This document shows, in pieces, positions 42,503-49,641 of a DNA stretch of 64,000 nucleotides. The stretch comes from REEB76 sp963774895 (lineage in GTDB: Bacteria > Pseudomonadota > Gammaproteobacteria > Natronospirales > REEB76): the NCBI GenBank assembly GCA_963774895.1, contig CAVZGN010000002.1, positions 248,001 to 312,000 of the forward strand. Direction: 5' to 3'. How positions within the stretch are numbered: the stretch's first letter is position 1; the number at the start of each line of letters is the position of its first letter. Below the pieces are notes generated by a model. That model was not told the origin of the DNA. It ran no database searches and saw only the letters and a program-made list of their open reading frames with translations. The translations under genes were made by a program, and so were the position numbers.

Positions 42503-42973
42503 CTATGGCGGGTTTCCACCACACAGTTTATCCACCTGCTCTTGGGCCTGCTGGCGGAATTTCACCAGATCATCACCGGTGTAATACGTGGGGTTGGCAC
42601 TATTCGCATTGGTGATAACTTTATGGGTCTCCATGTAGTCTTGCAGACGCTTACGCGCCGCATCGCAGGCTTGCTGTTTCTGGGCTTGCTCCTGGGCTTG
42701 CTGCTGGGCCGCAGCGGCAGCTTTTTGTTGCGCTGCGTTGGCGGCGTCCACCGATTTCACCAGCTGCTGTTGCTGTTCGGCGCCCTCGGAATCCATGGGT
42801 TGCGGCACCACATCCACCAGCTTGGCTTTGGTGACGGCATTCGGTGGCGGCGTCTGGGAAAAATGCACGTTCCCTTGGGAGTCCACCCAACGGTACACCT
42901 GGTCGGCGCGCGCCACCAGGCATATCAGCGCTACCGCCGTCAGCGACGCCAGCCACAGTACGCGCGTATTCAT
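42503..42973 (-). CDS. DUF4124-domain exported protein, second copy
   Basis: A 156-aa periplasmic protein. The signal peptide (MNTRVLWLASLTAVALICLVARA) is followed by DQVYRWVDSQGNVHFSQTPPP, the DUF4124 motif, a glutamine/alanine-rich coiled coil (about residues 70-110) and a tail with two cysteines (QACDAARK, KLCGGNPP). The ATG overlaps the stop of the preceding DUF4124 gene (ATGA). The function of the family is unknown. It is the third gene after glnK in one minus-strand run. Confidence 0.85.
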   Translation of the reverse strand: MNTRVLWLASLTAVALICLVARADQVYRWVDSQGNVHFSQTPPPNAVTKAKLVDVVPQPMDSEGAEQQQQLVKSVDAANAAQQKAAAAAQQQAQEQAQKQQACDAARKRLQDYMETHKVITNANSANPTYYTGDDLVKFRQQAQEQVDKLCGGNPP

Positions 42974-43389
42974 GGCGGCGGACCTGCGGACGAACAGACC
43001 ACCGCAACCTGGTTGCGGGCCTGCTGGATGAGCTGCTCCTGTTTGTCTTTGGACAGCAAGGTCTTGTTGCCATTGGCATCCACCGTATACAGCGCCTCGG
43101 CCGTCAGATACTTGCCGAGCTCCTGTTTGGCAGTCTTGCAGGCCGGCGGATCGTCCGGTGAAATTGCCGGTACCTGATTGGCGCTGCTGGCAGCGGGTGC
43201 GCTGCTGGTGGACGGTGCCTGGTCGCGGGCGGTATTGACGATATCGGTGGGCTGCGCCTTGGGGTTCTGGGGCACGGTGCTGTAATGCACGTTGCCGTAT
43301 TGATCCACCCATTTGTAGACCACGGTATCCGCGAGCGCCGCACTCAAGATAAACGCTGTCAGTAACAGCACCAAGATACGCCACTTCAT
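42970..43389 (-). CDS. DUF4124-domain exported protein, first copy
   Basis: A 139-aa protein with a signal peptide (MKWRILVLLLTAFILSAALA), the DUF4124 core DTVVYKWVDQYGNVHYSTVPQ, a serine/alanine linker and a cysteine-containing helical tail (PPACKTAKQELGKYL, VVCSSAGPP). AAGGAG precedes the ATG at 43389. The start lies 12 bp after the PII gene and the stop overlaps the second DUF4124 gene, so the three form an operon. Both copies keep the W-D-x-x-G-x-x-H-Y/F pattern. Confidence 0.85.
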   Translation of the reverse strand: MKWRILVLLLTAFILSAALADTVVYKWVDQYGNVHYSTVPQNPKAQPTDIVNTARDQAPSTSSAPAASSANQVPAISPDDPPACKTAKQELGKYLTAEALYTVDANGNKTLLSKDKQEQLIQQARNQVAVVCSSAGPPP

Positions 43390-43401
43390 ACTGGACACTC
43401 C

Positions 43402-43740
43402 TTACAGTGCCTGCGCATCGGTCTCGCCGGTGCGGATGCGGATCGCCTGTTCAAGTGCATACACGAATATCTTGCCATCGCCGATCTTGCCGGTCTTGGC
43501 GGCATGCGCGATGGCCTCGACCACCCGGTCCACAAGATCGTCCGGCACCGCCAATTCGAGCTTCACCTTGGGCAGGAAATCCACCACATATTCGGCGCCG
43601 CGATACAGTTCCGTATGGCCCTTCTGGCGTCCGAAACCCTTGACCTCGGTGACCGTGATGCCCTGTACACCGATATCCGACAGGGCCTCGCGCACGTCAT
43701 CCAGTTTGAACGGCTTGATGACCGCGGCCACCATCTTCAT
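43402..43740 (-). CDS. glnK: Nitrogen regulatory PII protein
   Basis: A 112-aa trimeric signal protein that senses 2-oxoglutarate, ATP and ADP. The N-terminus is MKMVAAVIKPFKLDDVREAL, the T-loop GRQKGHTELYRGAEYVVDF carries the uridylylated tyrosine, and the C-terminal ATP-binding signature is KTGKIGDGKIFVYALEQAIRIRTGE (abridged). GlnK and GlnB cannot be separated by sequence alone. No amtB is adjacent; instead two DUF4124 genes follow at 12 bp. An in-frame ATG at 43746 would add two residues. Confidence 0.94.
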   Translation of the reverse strand: MKMVAAVIKPFKLDDVREALSDIGVQGITVTEVKGFGRQKGHTELYRGAEYVVDFLPKVKLELAVPDDLVDRVVEAIAHAAKTGKIGDGKIFVYALEQAIRIRTGETDAQAL

Positions 43741-43863
43741 GCACATACCCCCGGCAAAAGGTATTGAATAGGGTGGTTAACAGTCTAGCACCGGCCCCAG
43801 AGGCTTGGGTGGGAAGCGTCCGGACATATATACTGATGCCACTTCAACGATACGGCAGCCGCT

Positions 43864-44136
43864 ATGGCACTGGACCCCAAGATACTGGATGATCTGGCCA
43901 AGAAACTGGCCGATGCGGTACCGGCCGGTCTGCGTGACCTGCAAGCCGATGCCGAGCGTAACTTCAAAGCCGTGCTGCAGAGCGCGTTCGCCAAGCTCGA
44001 ACTAGTGACCCGCGAGGAGTTCGACATACAGTCGGCAGTCCTGGGCCGCACCCGCGAGCGCCTGGAGGAATTAGCCGCGCGCCTCAAAGAATTGGAGACC
44101 GCCTTGCAAGGTGTGGGCGCCGGCCCACAGAAATAG
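43864..44136 (+). CDS. ubiK: Ubiquinone biosynthesis accessory factor UbiK
   Basis: A 90-aa BMFP-domain protein (formerly YqiC). The amphipathic first half LDDLAKKLADAVPAGLRDLQ is followed by the coiled-coil REEFDIQSAVLGRTRERLEEL, both characteristic. UbiK helps assemble the cytosolic ubiquinone-synthesis complex. It lies 51 bp upstream of comM, the same neighbour as in several proteobacteria. Confidence 0.9.
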   Translation: MALDPKILDDLAKKLADAVPAGLRDLQADAERNFKAVLQSAFAKLELVTREEFDIQSAVLGRTRERLEELAARLKELETALQGVGAGPQK

Positions 44137-44187
44137 CGCCGGCCGAAATCAGCGTTACACCGCCACCAGGGAAGGAGAGAGCGGAAC

Positions 44188-45699
44188 ATGCTTGCCAAGG
44201 TCATCAGCCGTGCCCAGGTCGGTATCGACGCGCCTGAAGTCATCGTCGAAGCGCATCTTTCCAACGGCCTGCCGAGCTTCGCCATTGTTGGATTGCCGGA
44301 AGCGGCGGTACGTGAAAGCCGCGACCGGGTGCGCAGTGCGCTGCTCAACTCGCGTTTTGATTTCCCCCCACGCCGCATCACCGTGAACCTGGCGCCCGCC
44401 GACCTGCCCAAGGAAGGCGGGCGTTTCGATCTGCCCATCGCGCTCGGTATCCTGGCGGCCTCAGGACAATTACCTATAGATACGTGCCGCGATGTGGAAT
44501 TTTTGGGTGAACTGTCTCTGTCCGGCGAACTGAAAAGCGTGCGCGGTGCGTTACCCGCCGCTATCAAGACCCGCGCTGCCGGCCGCAGCTTGTTGCTGCC
44601 CTGCGAGAACGCCGACGAGGCGGCACTGGCGTCCGGTGTCACGGTACTGGGTGCGCGCCATCTGCTGGATGTGTGCGCGCATCTGAAGGGCACGCAACGT
44701 TTGATGTCGCACGTTTCGACGCTTGCAGACCAGGCGCCTCAGTACGACGATCTGTCGGAAGTGCGCGGGCAACATCAGGCCAAGCGTGTGCTAGAAATCG
44801 CCGCCGCCGGCGGACATTCGCTACTGTTCATCGGTCCGCCGGGCACCGGCAAATCCATGCTGGCCTCACGCCTGCCGGGCATCCTGCCGCCCATGACCGA
44901 AGAAGAGGCGCTGCAGGCCGCGGCCGTGGCTTCCATCAGCGAAGCCGGCTTCCACGCTTCCCGCTGGCGGCAGCGGAATTTTCGCGCACCGCACCACACC
45001 GCCTCCGGCGTGGCGCTGGTGGGCGGCGGTTCCTATCCGCGCCCCGGCGAGATCTCGCTCGCGCATCACGGCGTGCTATTTCTGGACGAACTGCCGGAAT
45101 TCGATCGGCACGTGCTGGAGGTGCTGCGCGAACCGCTGGAGACTGGCCAGATCGTGGTTTCGCGGGCCGCACGCCAGGCGGAATTTCCGGCGCGTTTCCA
45201 GTTGATCGCCGCCATGAATCCCTGTCCCTGCGGATATCTGGGCGATGCTTCCGGCCGCTGCCGCTGCACCCTCGAACAGGTGCGCCGTTACCGTGCGCGC
45301 ATCTCCGGGCCGTTGCTGGACCGCATCGATCTGCATGTGGAAGTGCCGCGCCCGCCACGCGCAGTGCTGCGGCCGGACAGCCCGGCGGACGGCGAGTCCA
45401 GCACGCTGATCGCCGCGCGCGTGGCCGCTGCACGTCTGCGGCAACTGGCGCGCAGCGGCAAATGCAATGCGCGCCTCACCACCCGCGAAGTCAACCGCCA
45501 CTGCGTCCCCGAGACCGCCGGCCGGCAGTTGCTGGAGCGCGCCATGGAGCGCCTGGGATTGTCGGCGCGCGGTTACCATCGGGTGCTCAAGGTGGCACGC
45601 AGCATCGCCGATCTGGCGGACAGCGACACTATCCTGAATGCGCACATCGCCGAAGCCATCGGTTACCGGGTGCTGGACCGGCAGAAAGCCGCTGCCTGA
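44188..45699 (+). CDS. comM: YifB/ComM-family magnesium chelatase-like AAA+ ATPase
   Basis: A 503-aa protein. The N-terminal domain (AHLSNGLPSFAIVGLPEAAV, ITVNLAPADLPKEGGRFDLPI abridged) precedes the AAA+ core with Walker A FIGPPGTGKSMLASRLPG and Walker B GVLFLDELPEF. A zinc-like cysteine cluster is NPCPCGYLGDASGRCRC. ComM is a helicase that promotes branch migration in natural transformation. GGAG precedes the start. It ends 31 bp before a bidirectional terminator. Confidence 0.94.
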   Translation: MLAKVISRAQVGIDAPEVIVEAHLSNGLPSFAIVGLPEAAVRESRDRVRSALLNSRFDFPPRRITVNLAPADLPKEGGRFDLPIALGILAASGQLPIDTCRDVEFLGELSLSGELKSVRGALPAAIKTRAAGRSLLLPCENADEAALASGVTVLGARHLLDVCAHLKGTQRLMSHVSTLADQAPQYDDLSEVRGQHQAKRVLEIAAAGGHSLLFIGPPGTGKSMLASRLPGILPPMTEEEALQAAAVASISEAGFHASRWRQRNFRAPHHTASGVALVGGGSYPRPGEISLAHHGVLFLDELPEFDRHVLEVLREPLETGQIVVSRAARQAEFPARFQLIAAMNPCPCGYLGDASGRCRCTLEQVRRYRARISGPLLDRIDLHVEVPRPPRAVLRPDSPADGESSTLIAARVAAARLRQLARSGKCNARLTTREVNRHCVPETAGRQLLERAMERLGLSARGYHRVLKVARSIADLADSDTILNAHIAEAIGYRVLDRQKAAA

Positions 45700-45730
45700 T
45701 GCTGATGTATCGGATTTGTATACATGAATT

Positions 45731-45756
45731 AAAAAGCCGCCTCACGGCGGCTTTTT
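45731..45756. terminator. Bidirectional rho-independent terminator
   Basis: AAAAAGCCGCC and GGCGGCTTTTT form a perfect 11-bp stem around a 4-nt loop, with A and T runs on either side. It separates comM (plus) from the convergent cytochrome c5 gene (minus). Confidence 0.9.
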
Positions 45757-45775
45757 ACTAAATTGCAAGTTGTAA

Positions 45776-46327
45776 TTATTTTGGTACCTGTCCTGCGCCA
45801 CCGCTCTGGCTGAGCATGTATTCCAGCGCCTTGATGACTTGGGCGTCCGTGAGATCTTTATTGCCACCGCGCGCCGGCATCTGCTTGTAACCATTCAGTG
45901 CATGGCTCTCCAAAGTCTTTAGTCCCTCGGCCAGACGCGGTGCCCAGGCGGCTTTGTCACCGATCTTGGGAGCGCCCAACAGACCGCTGGTGTGACAGGC
46001 GGAGCAAGTGCCTTCCCAGATCTGCTTGCCGGTCAGCACAGCCGCGTTGGCGCTGCCGCCGGCGGGAGCCGGTGCCGGAGCAGCCATCTGGCTAGCGGAA
46101 GTGCCGGCGATCTGCACGTCGCCGATGGGCGCCAGCCGCTGGTCGATGAGCTGTTCTTGGACTGCACCACCGCGGTTGTAGGACCCCGGTTCATTGTCGG
46201 CGATGGCCATGGCGATCCAGTAGACGGCGACGGTGAAGACGAACAGGGCGCCGAATACCAGCAGAAAGGAATCATAGAAATGCTGGTCGTGGCGTTTGGC
46301 GTGCTGATGGTGGTCTTGTAGCTCCAC
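45776..46327 (-). CDS. Cytochrome c5-family protein
   Basis: A 183-aa protein with one N-terminal membrane segment (FLLVFGALFVFTVAVYWIAMA), an alanine/proline-rich linker, and a C-terminal cytochrome c domain. The heme site is GTCSACHTSG, and a methionine ligand is plausible in YKQMPARGG. Such proteins shuttle electrons to terminal oxidases in the periplasm. It is convergent with comM and separated from it by a terminator. Confidence 0.92.
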   Translation of the reverse strand: MELQDHHQHAKRHDQHFYDSFLLVFGALFVFTVAVYWIAMAIADNEPGSYNRGGAVQEQLIDQRLAPIGDVQIAGTSASQMAAPAPAPAGGSANAAVLTGKQIWEGTCSACHTSGLLGAPKIGDKAAWAPRLAEGLKTLESHALNGYKQMPARGGNKDLTDAQVIKALEYMLSQSGGAGQVPK

Positions 46328-46467
46328 GGATATCCCCTGTGTGAGTGGCCGGATGCGCTAAGCGCTGCTAACTGAGAGCGCGAATTATATAGTCAGCGGC
46401 GGGAGCGGGGAAATCGCCCACCGGTTGGACGCCCCACGGTCTTCGCGCTATCCTTCCGGCCCGTTTT

Positions 46468-46489
46468 CATGCGCCCGTAGCTCAGCTGG
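46468..46489 (+). repeat. Partial copy of the 5' half of tRNA-Arg
   Basis: CATGCGCCCGTAGCTCAGCTGG repeats exactly the 5' end of the intact tRNA-Arg and its 3-nt upstream context (46597-46618). The sequence then diverges into a short hairpin region. This is a truncated duplicate, not a functional tRNA. Confidence 0.85.
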
Positions 46490-46501
46490 GTGAGCGGCAA
46501 A

Positions 46502-46520
46502 GCCGAAGCACAGCTTCGGC
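46502..46520 (+). repeat. Hairpin inside the upstream tRNA-like segment
   Basis: GCCGAAGC and GCTTCGGC form a perfect 8-bp stem with a 3-nt loop, placed where the anticodon arm would be if the 5' tRNA fragment continued. Confidence 0.5.
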
Positions 46521-46599
46521 GACGCGAACGCGAGCATGGATGCGGAACTGGCGGGGACACCAGGGATGGTTACTACCGCCGATGTTAAGCTTTGATCAT

Positions 46600-46676
46600 G
46601 CGCCCGTAGCTCAGCTGGATAGAGTACTGCCCTCCGAAGGCAGGGGTCGTGGGTTCGAATCCCGCCGGGCGCGCCA
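46600..46676 (+). tRNA. tRNA-Arg (anticodon CCG)
   Basis: A 77-nt cloverleaf. The acceptor stem GCGCCCG/CGGGCGC is followed by discriminator G and an encoded CCA. The D arm is TAGCTCAGCTGGATAGAGTA, the anticodon arm is CTGCC-CTCCGAA-GGCAG (anticodon CCG), and the T arm contains GGGTTCGAATCCC. All stems are intact. Truncated copies of its 5' and 3' parts flank it. Confidence 0.97.
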
Positions 46677-46755
46677 AATTCATCTGCTTCACGCTCATAG
46701 AGTCATCCATGACAAGCTCACCGGCCTGCACGTCCTATGCAGGCGCAAGAGCGGA

Positions 46756-46778
46756 TCAGCATGCCACCGGCATGCTGA
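46756..46778 (+). repeat. Strong hairpin downstream of the tRNA
   Basis: TCAGCATGCC and GGCATGCTGA form a perfect 10-bp stem with a 3-nt loop. Outer complementary words AGAGCGG (46748-46754) and CCGCTCT (46787-46793) could extend the structure. It lies between the tRNA and a copy of its 3' end. Confidence 0.55.
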
Positions 46779-46795
46779 TGAAGCACCGCTCTCGC

Positions 46796-46813
46796 CCCGC
46801 CGGGCGCGCCAAA
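46796..46813 (+). repeat. Copy of the 3' end of tRNA-Arg
   Basis: CCCGCCGGGCGCGCCAAA repeats exactly bases 46661-46678, i.e. the tRNA 3' end including CCA plus two following bases. Such a copy could be an attachment site left by an integrated or excised element, or a decayed duplicate tRNA. Confidence 0.75.
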
Positions 46814-46847
46814 CATAAATCCCCACTGTATGTGGGGATTTATGTTT
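46811..46847. repeat. Perfect 16-bp inverted repeat, terminator-like
   Basis: AAACATAAATCCCCAC and its exact complement are separated by the 5-nt loop TGTAT. The GC core is flanked by A/T-rich arms, so it may terminate transcription in either direction. It directly follows the tRNA 3' copy. Confidence 0.6.
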
Positions 46848-46864
46848 GGTCGGTTCGAACCGAT

Positions 46865-46879
46865 ATTCGAACCCACGAC
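46865..46879 (-). repeat. Inverted fragment of the tRNA-Arg T arm
   Basis: The minus strand reads GTCGTGGGTTCGAAT, identical to the T-arm entry of tRNA-Arg (46647-46661) but in opposite orientation. It is a third piece of the same tRNA in the region. Confidence 0.6.
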
Positions 46880-47100
46880 AATCAATCCAACCGGGTTCGA
46901 CAAAATCGCCTGGGTGAGGCGCATGCGCCGAACGGGATTGCCATGGATGCAAACCCTGGAGCTCTTGGTGAGATATGGAAAATCGAACTTAGAACTGATT
47001 ATGAACCATCGGACGCGACACCTTATCGTCACGCAAGCTTAATCGAAGCGTCACATTTCAGCGTTACTGTCCTAGTGCAACCGTGGCCTGAGGTATGTAT

Positions 47101-47478
47101 ATGAACGCTATGCTAAGCAATCCGCTTCCAGCAGCCATGCGCATCGAATCGTCGACATTCCGTTTCGATGAAGCGCTATGCAAAGAAATCCTCGCGCAGC
47201 TGCAGACACATCTGACCCCGGGCGTCAAACAAGCTCAATTCGGCTGTATCAACGGTCGCCGTGCCGCCGTGTTTGTGGCGGACATAGGTTACAGCGCGCG
47301 TACCCTGTGGTTGTATGAAGACGATGTGCGTGACTGGCATGTCGCGCGGTATTCACACGATATGCAGCAGATGCAGGAGATTGAACACGAGATTCTGACT
47401 GAATTTGGTGCCCAGCTTATGGAACAGCGCATGAATGATTCACAAAAGTATCATGGTGCTGTCACGCGGGCGGTCTAG
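47101..47478 (+). CDS. Hypothetical protein, 125 aa
   Basis: Not recognised. GAGG stands 8 nt before the ATG at 47101. The protein looks soluble, without a signal peptide or membrane segment, and has alternating hydrophobic pattern (AAVFVADIGYSARTLWLYEDD) and an acidic C-terminal helix. It is followed by a clear terminator, which supports a real single-gene unit. The surrounding sequence is more AT-rich than the core and lies next to the tRNA-Arg rearrangements, so it may be accessory. Confidence 0.6.
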   Translation: MNAMLSNPLPAAMRIESSTFRFDEALCKEILAQLQTHLTPGVKQAQFGCINGRRAAVFVADIGYSARTLWLYEDDVRDWHVARYSHDMQQMQEIEHEILTEFGAQLMEQRMNDSQKYHGAVTRAV

Positions 47479-47538
47479 ATTGAAGTTGAAATACACAGTC
47501 ATTTTGTCCAACTGAGTACTCCGTTCCCCGCCCCACCT

Positions 47539-47563
47539 ACCCCGCGCAATGCGGGGTCTTTTT
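47539..47563 (+). terminator. Rho-independent terminator
   Basis: ACCCCGC and GCGGGGT form a 7-bp stem with a 5-nt loop followed by TCTTTTT on the plus strand. It lies 60 bp after the preceding hypothetical gene. Confidence 0.8.
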
Positions 47564-47691
47564 ATGCGGTACTTCGACCCGCTGTTGGGGTTGATGATTA
47601 CAGGAAAGAATGCGGATGCCTGGATGGCGGCTGTTAATGACGTGGCGGCACGAGTGAGTCTTGAGTCTTACGAATATGGCGCCAAAATATC

Positions 47692-47955
47692 TTAGTGTGA
47701 TTCCGTAATGACAGGCACATGTTGCGGAAGGGTCTTGCGTATCTGTAGGCGTGACAGCCCACCACAGTTGGGGCAGCGGAAAACGATGCGTGCCATGTGT
47801 GAGGCAGAGACATTTTCCAGCAAAATGGATTTGCAGGATGGGCAGTTATACGTATATTTGCCTTTACCGCTGATACCCGGGACACCGGACATTTCGAATA
47901 GGGTGGTGGTACGCGGATCAGGCAGATCCACACGTTCCAATGGCTGAATATTCAT
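47692..47955 (-). CDS. Small zinc-ribbon protein of unknown function
   Basis: An 87-aa protein. Two CxxC pairs, YNCPSCKSIL and FRCPNCGGLS, are 22 residues apart, the layout of a zinc ribbon. The N-terminal about 30 residues are acidic/proline-containing (ERVDLPDPRTTTLFE) and the C-terminus is short. AGGAG is 8 nt before the start. Such proteins often bind nucleic acid or act as protein adapters, but nothing here identifies a partner. It reads away from ppx. Confidence 0.7.
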   Translation of the reverse strand: MNIQPLERVDLPDPRTTTLFEMSGVPGISGKGKYTYNCPSCKSILLENVSASHMARIVFRCPNCGGLSRLQIRKTLPQHVPVITESH

Positions 47956-48087
47956 ATTGTTATCTCCTGATTCAGTGGCAGGGGCTTGGTATGTTTTCTA
48001 TTGGTGAGAGAAAGCATACTCTCGTTAGATAGTATTGGCATGACTGGAAATGACGGCTTGGAACTTTTAATCTGATTGCAATATAAA

Positions 48088-48105
48088 TGTCATATTAGTG
48101 TTCAC
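48088..48105 (+). promoter_or_regulatory. Possible degenerate Pho box upstream of ppx
   Basis: TGTCATATTAGTGTTCAC has a near-perfect first half (TGTCAT), a 4-nt spacer and an imperfect second half relative to the PhoB consensus. It lies 27 bp before the ppx start. One base is inserted in the second half, so the assignment is weak. Confidence 0.25.
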
Positions 48106-48131
48106 ATAATGACCAGCTAGAATAAATCCAG

Positions 48132-49640
48132 ATGCAAATAGGCTCCTTTAAGTCCGCCCGCTATCCGCTTGTCGCGGCAGTAGATCTTGGTTCCAACAGC
48201 TTTCATCTGATGGTCGCGGAACTGCAGGGTTCTGAGATTCGCGTCATCGACCGTCTGCGGGAGATGCTGCGTTTCGGCTCCGGATTGGACGCCCAGGGAC
48301 GTATCACAGCGTTGGCTGCACGCCGGGCGCTGGCCTGCCTGCGGCGCTTCGGCCAGCGCCTACAGACCCTGAAAGCCGGGCAAGTGCGTGCGGTCGGCAC
48401 CAATACCCTGCGCAAGGCCCGGAATGCCAGGGAATTCCTGCGGCGTGCGGAAGCCGCCCTCGGCCATCCCATCGAGATCATCTCCGGAGTGGAAGAAGCG
48501 CGCCTCATCTACCAGGGTGTAACCAGTGTGCTGCCCGCGGGCGAGGAACGCCGGCTGGTGGTGGACATCGGCGGCGGCAGCACCGAACTCATCATCGGGC
48601 GCGGCAGCCAGCCGCGCGTGATGGAGAGCCTGTTCATGGGCTGCGTCAGCATGACCGATACCTATTTTCCCAAGCCGGTGGTCACGCGCCGCAAGTTTCG
48701 CGAGGCGCTGCTGCATGCACGCCAGCAACTAGAGCCGGTGCAGGCGGAGTTGCGGCGCCAGGGCTGGCAACGCGCCATCGGTTCATCCGGCAGCATTCGC
48801 GCGATTGAGAATGTGTGCAACACCCTGGGCTGGCAACGCGAGGGTATCTCGCGCGAATGCCTGCAACGCCTGGCGGTACACCTGATTGATGAACATCGAC
48901 TCGATCGCTCCAGCGTTCCAGGCCTGACGGAAGAACGCATCCCGATCTTTGCGGGCGGCCTGGCGGTGCTGACGGCGGTTTTCGAAGCCCTGGATCTGCA
49001 ACACATGGAAGTCTCGGGCCGCGCGCTGCGCGAAGGCGTGGTGCAAGACATGGTCGGCCGTCTCAAGGGCCAGGATGCGCGTACCGACGCCGTCGAACAT
49101 CTGGCCATGCGCTATGCGGTGGATATCCGCCAGGTGAAGCGTGTCGAGGCCACTGCCCTGCAGATATTCAATGCCGTGGCCAAAGCCTGGCGACTCGATA
49201 GTGATTGCCGGCGGCTGCTGAGCTGGGCCGCATGGCTGCATGAATGCGGGCTGGCCGTAGCCCACAGCGGATATCACAAGCATGGCGCCTACATTGTTGC
49301 GAACACCGATATGGCCGGCTTCTCGCGCCAGGAACAGAATCTGCTGGCGGGGCTGGTGCGCCTGCACCGGCGCAAATTCGCGGTCAGCGTGCTGGAGGAA
49401 TTGGAAGGCAAATGGCAGCATCGCCTGCAGCGCATGGCCGTGATCCTGCGTCTGGCGGTGCTGCTGCACCGTGGGCGCGATGACCGTAACGTGCCGAAAC
49501 TGAAGGCCCGGGCGCGCGGTTCATTCCTGCAAGTGCGAATCGCGCGCGGCTGGATCGAGAAGTTCCCGCTGACGCATGCCGACATCATCGAGGAGAAGCA
49601 GCTGATCCGCAGCAGCGGCATGCGCCTGTCGGTGAGTTGA
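48132..49640 (+). CDS. ppx: Exopolyphosphatase
   Basis: A 502-aa member of the Ppx/GppA family, ASKHA fold. Phosphate-binding loops are AAVDLGSNSFHLMVAEL and LVVDIGGGSTELIIGRG; SMTDTYFP and AIGSSGSIRAIENV are also conserved. The long C-terminal HD-like part (from about residue 310) is normal for Ppx. It hydrolyses polyphosphate from the ends; the related GppA activity on pppGpp cannot be excluded. It converges on ppk1 with a 1-bp gap, so the two polyphosphate genes are not an operon. Confidence 0.93.
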   Translation: MQIGSFKSARYPLVAAVDLGSNSFHLMVAELQGSEIRVIDRLREMLRFGSGLDAQGRITALAARRALACLRRFGQRLQTLKAGQVRAVGTNTLRKARNAREFLRRAEAALGHPIEIISGVEEARLIYQGVTSVLPAGEERRLVVDIGGGSTELIIGRGSQPRVMESLFMGCVSMTDTYFPKPVVTRRKFREALLHARQQLEPVQAELRRQGWQRAIGSSGSIRAIENVCNTLGWQREGISRECLQRLAVHLIDEHRLDRSSVPGLTEERIPIFAGGLAVLTAVFEALDLQHMEVSGRALREGVVQDMVGRLKGQDARTDAVEHLAMRYAVDIRQVKRVEATALQIFNAVAKAWRLDSDCRRLLSWAAWLHECGLAVAHSGYHKHGAYIVANTDMAGFSRQEQNLLAGLVRLHRRKFAVSVLEELEGKWQHRLQRMAVILRLAVLLHRGRDDRNVPKLKARARGSFLQVRIARGWIEKFPLTHADIIEEKQLIRSSGMRLSVS

Positions 49641-49641
49641 A

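Noticed and set aside
44111..45761. Long alternative frames overlapping comM on both strands.
   Set aside because: They are high-GC shadow frames with arginine/alanine-rich translations and no motifs; the comM frame has clear Walker motifs.
46740..46815. The hairpin plus tRNA 3' copy as an integron attC site.
   Set aside because: No attC core-site consensus, no integron integrase and no cassette array are visible.
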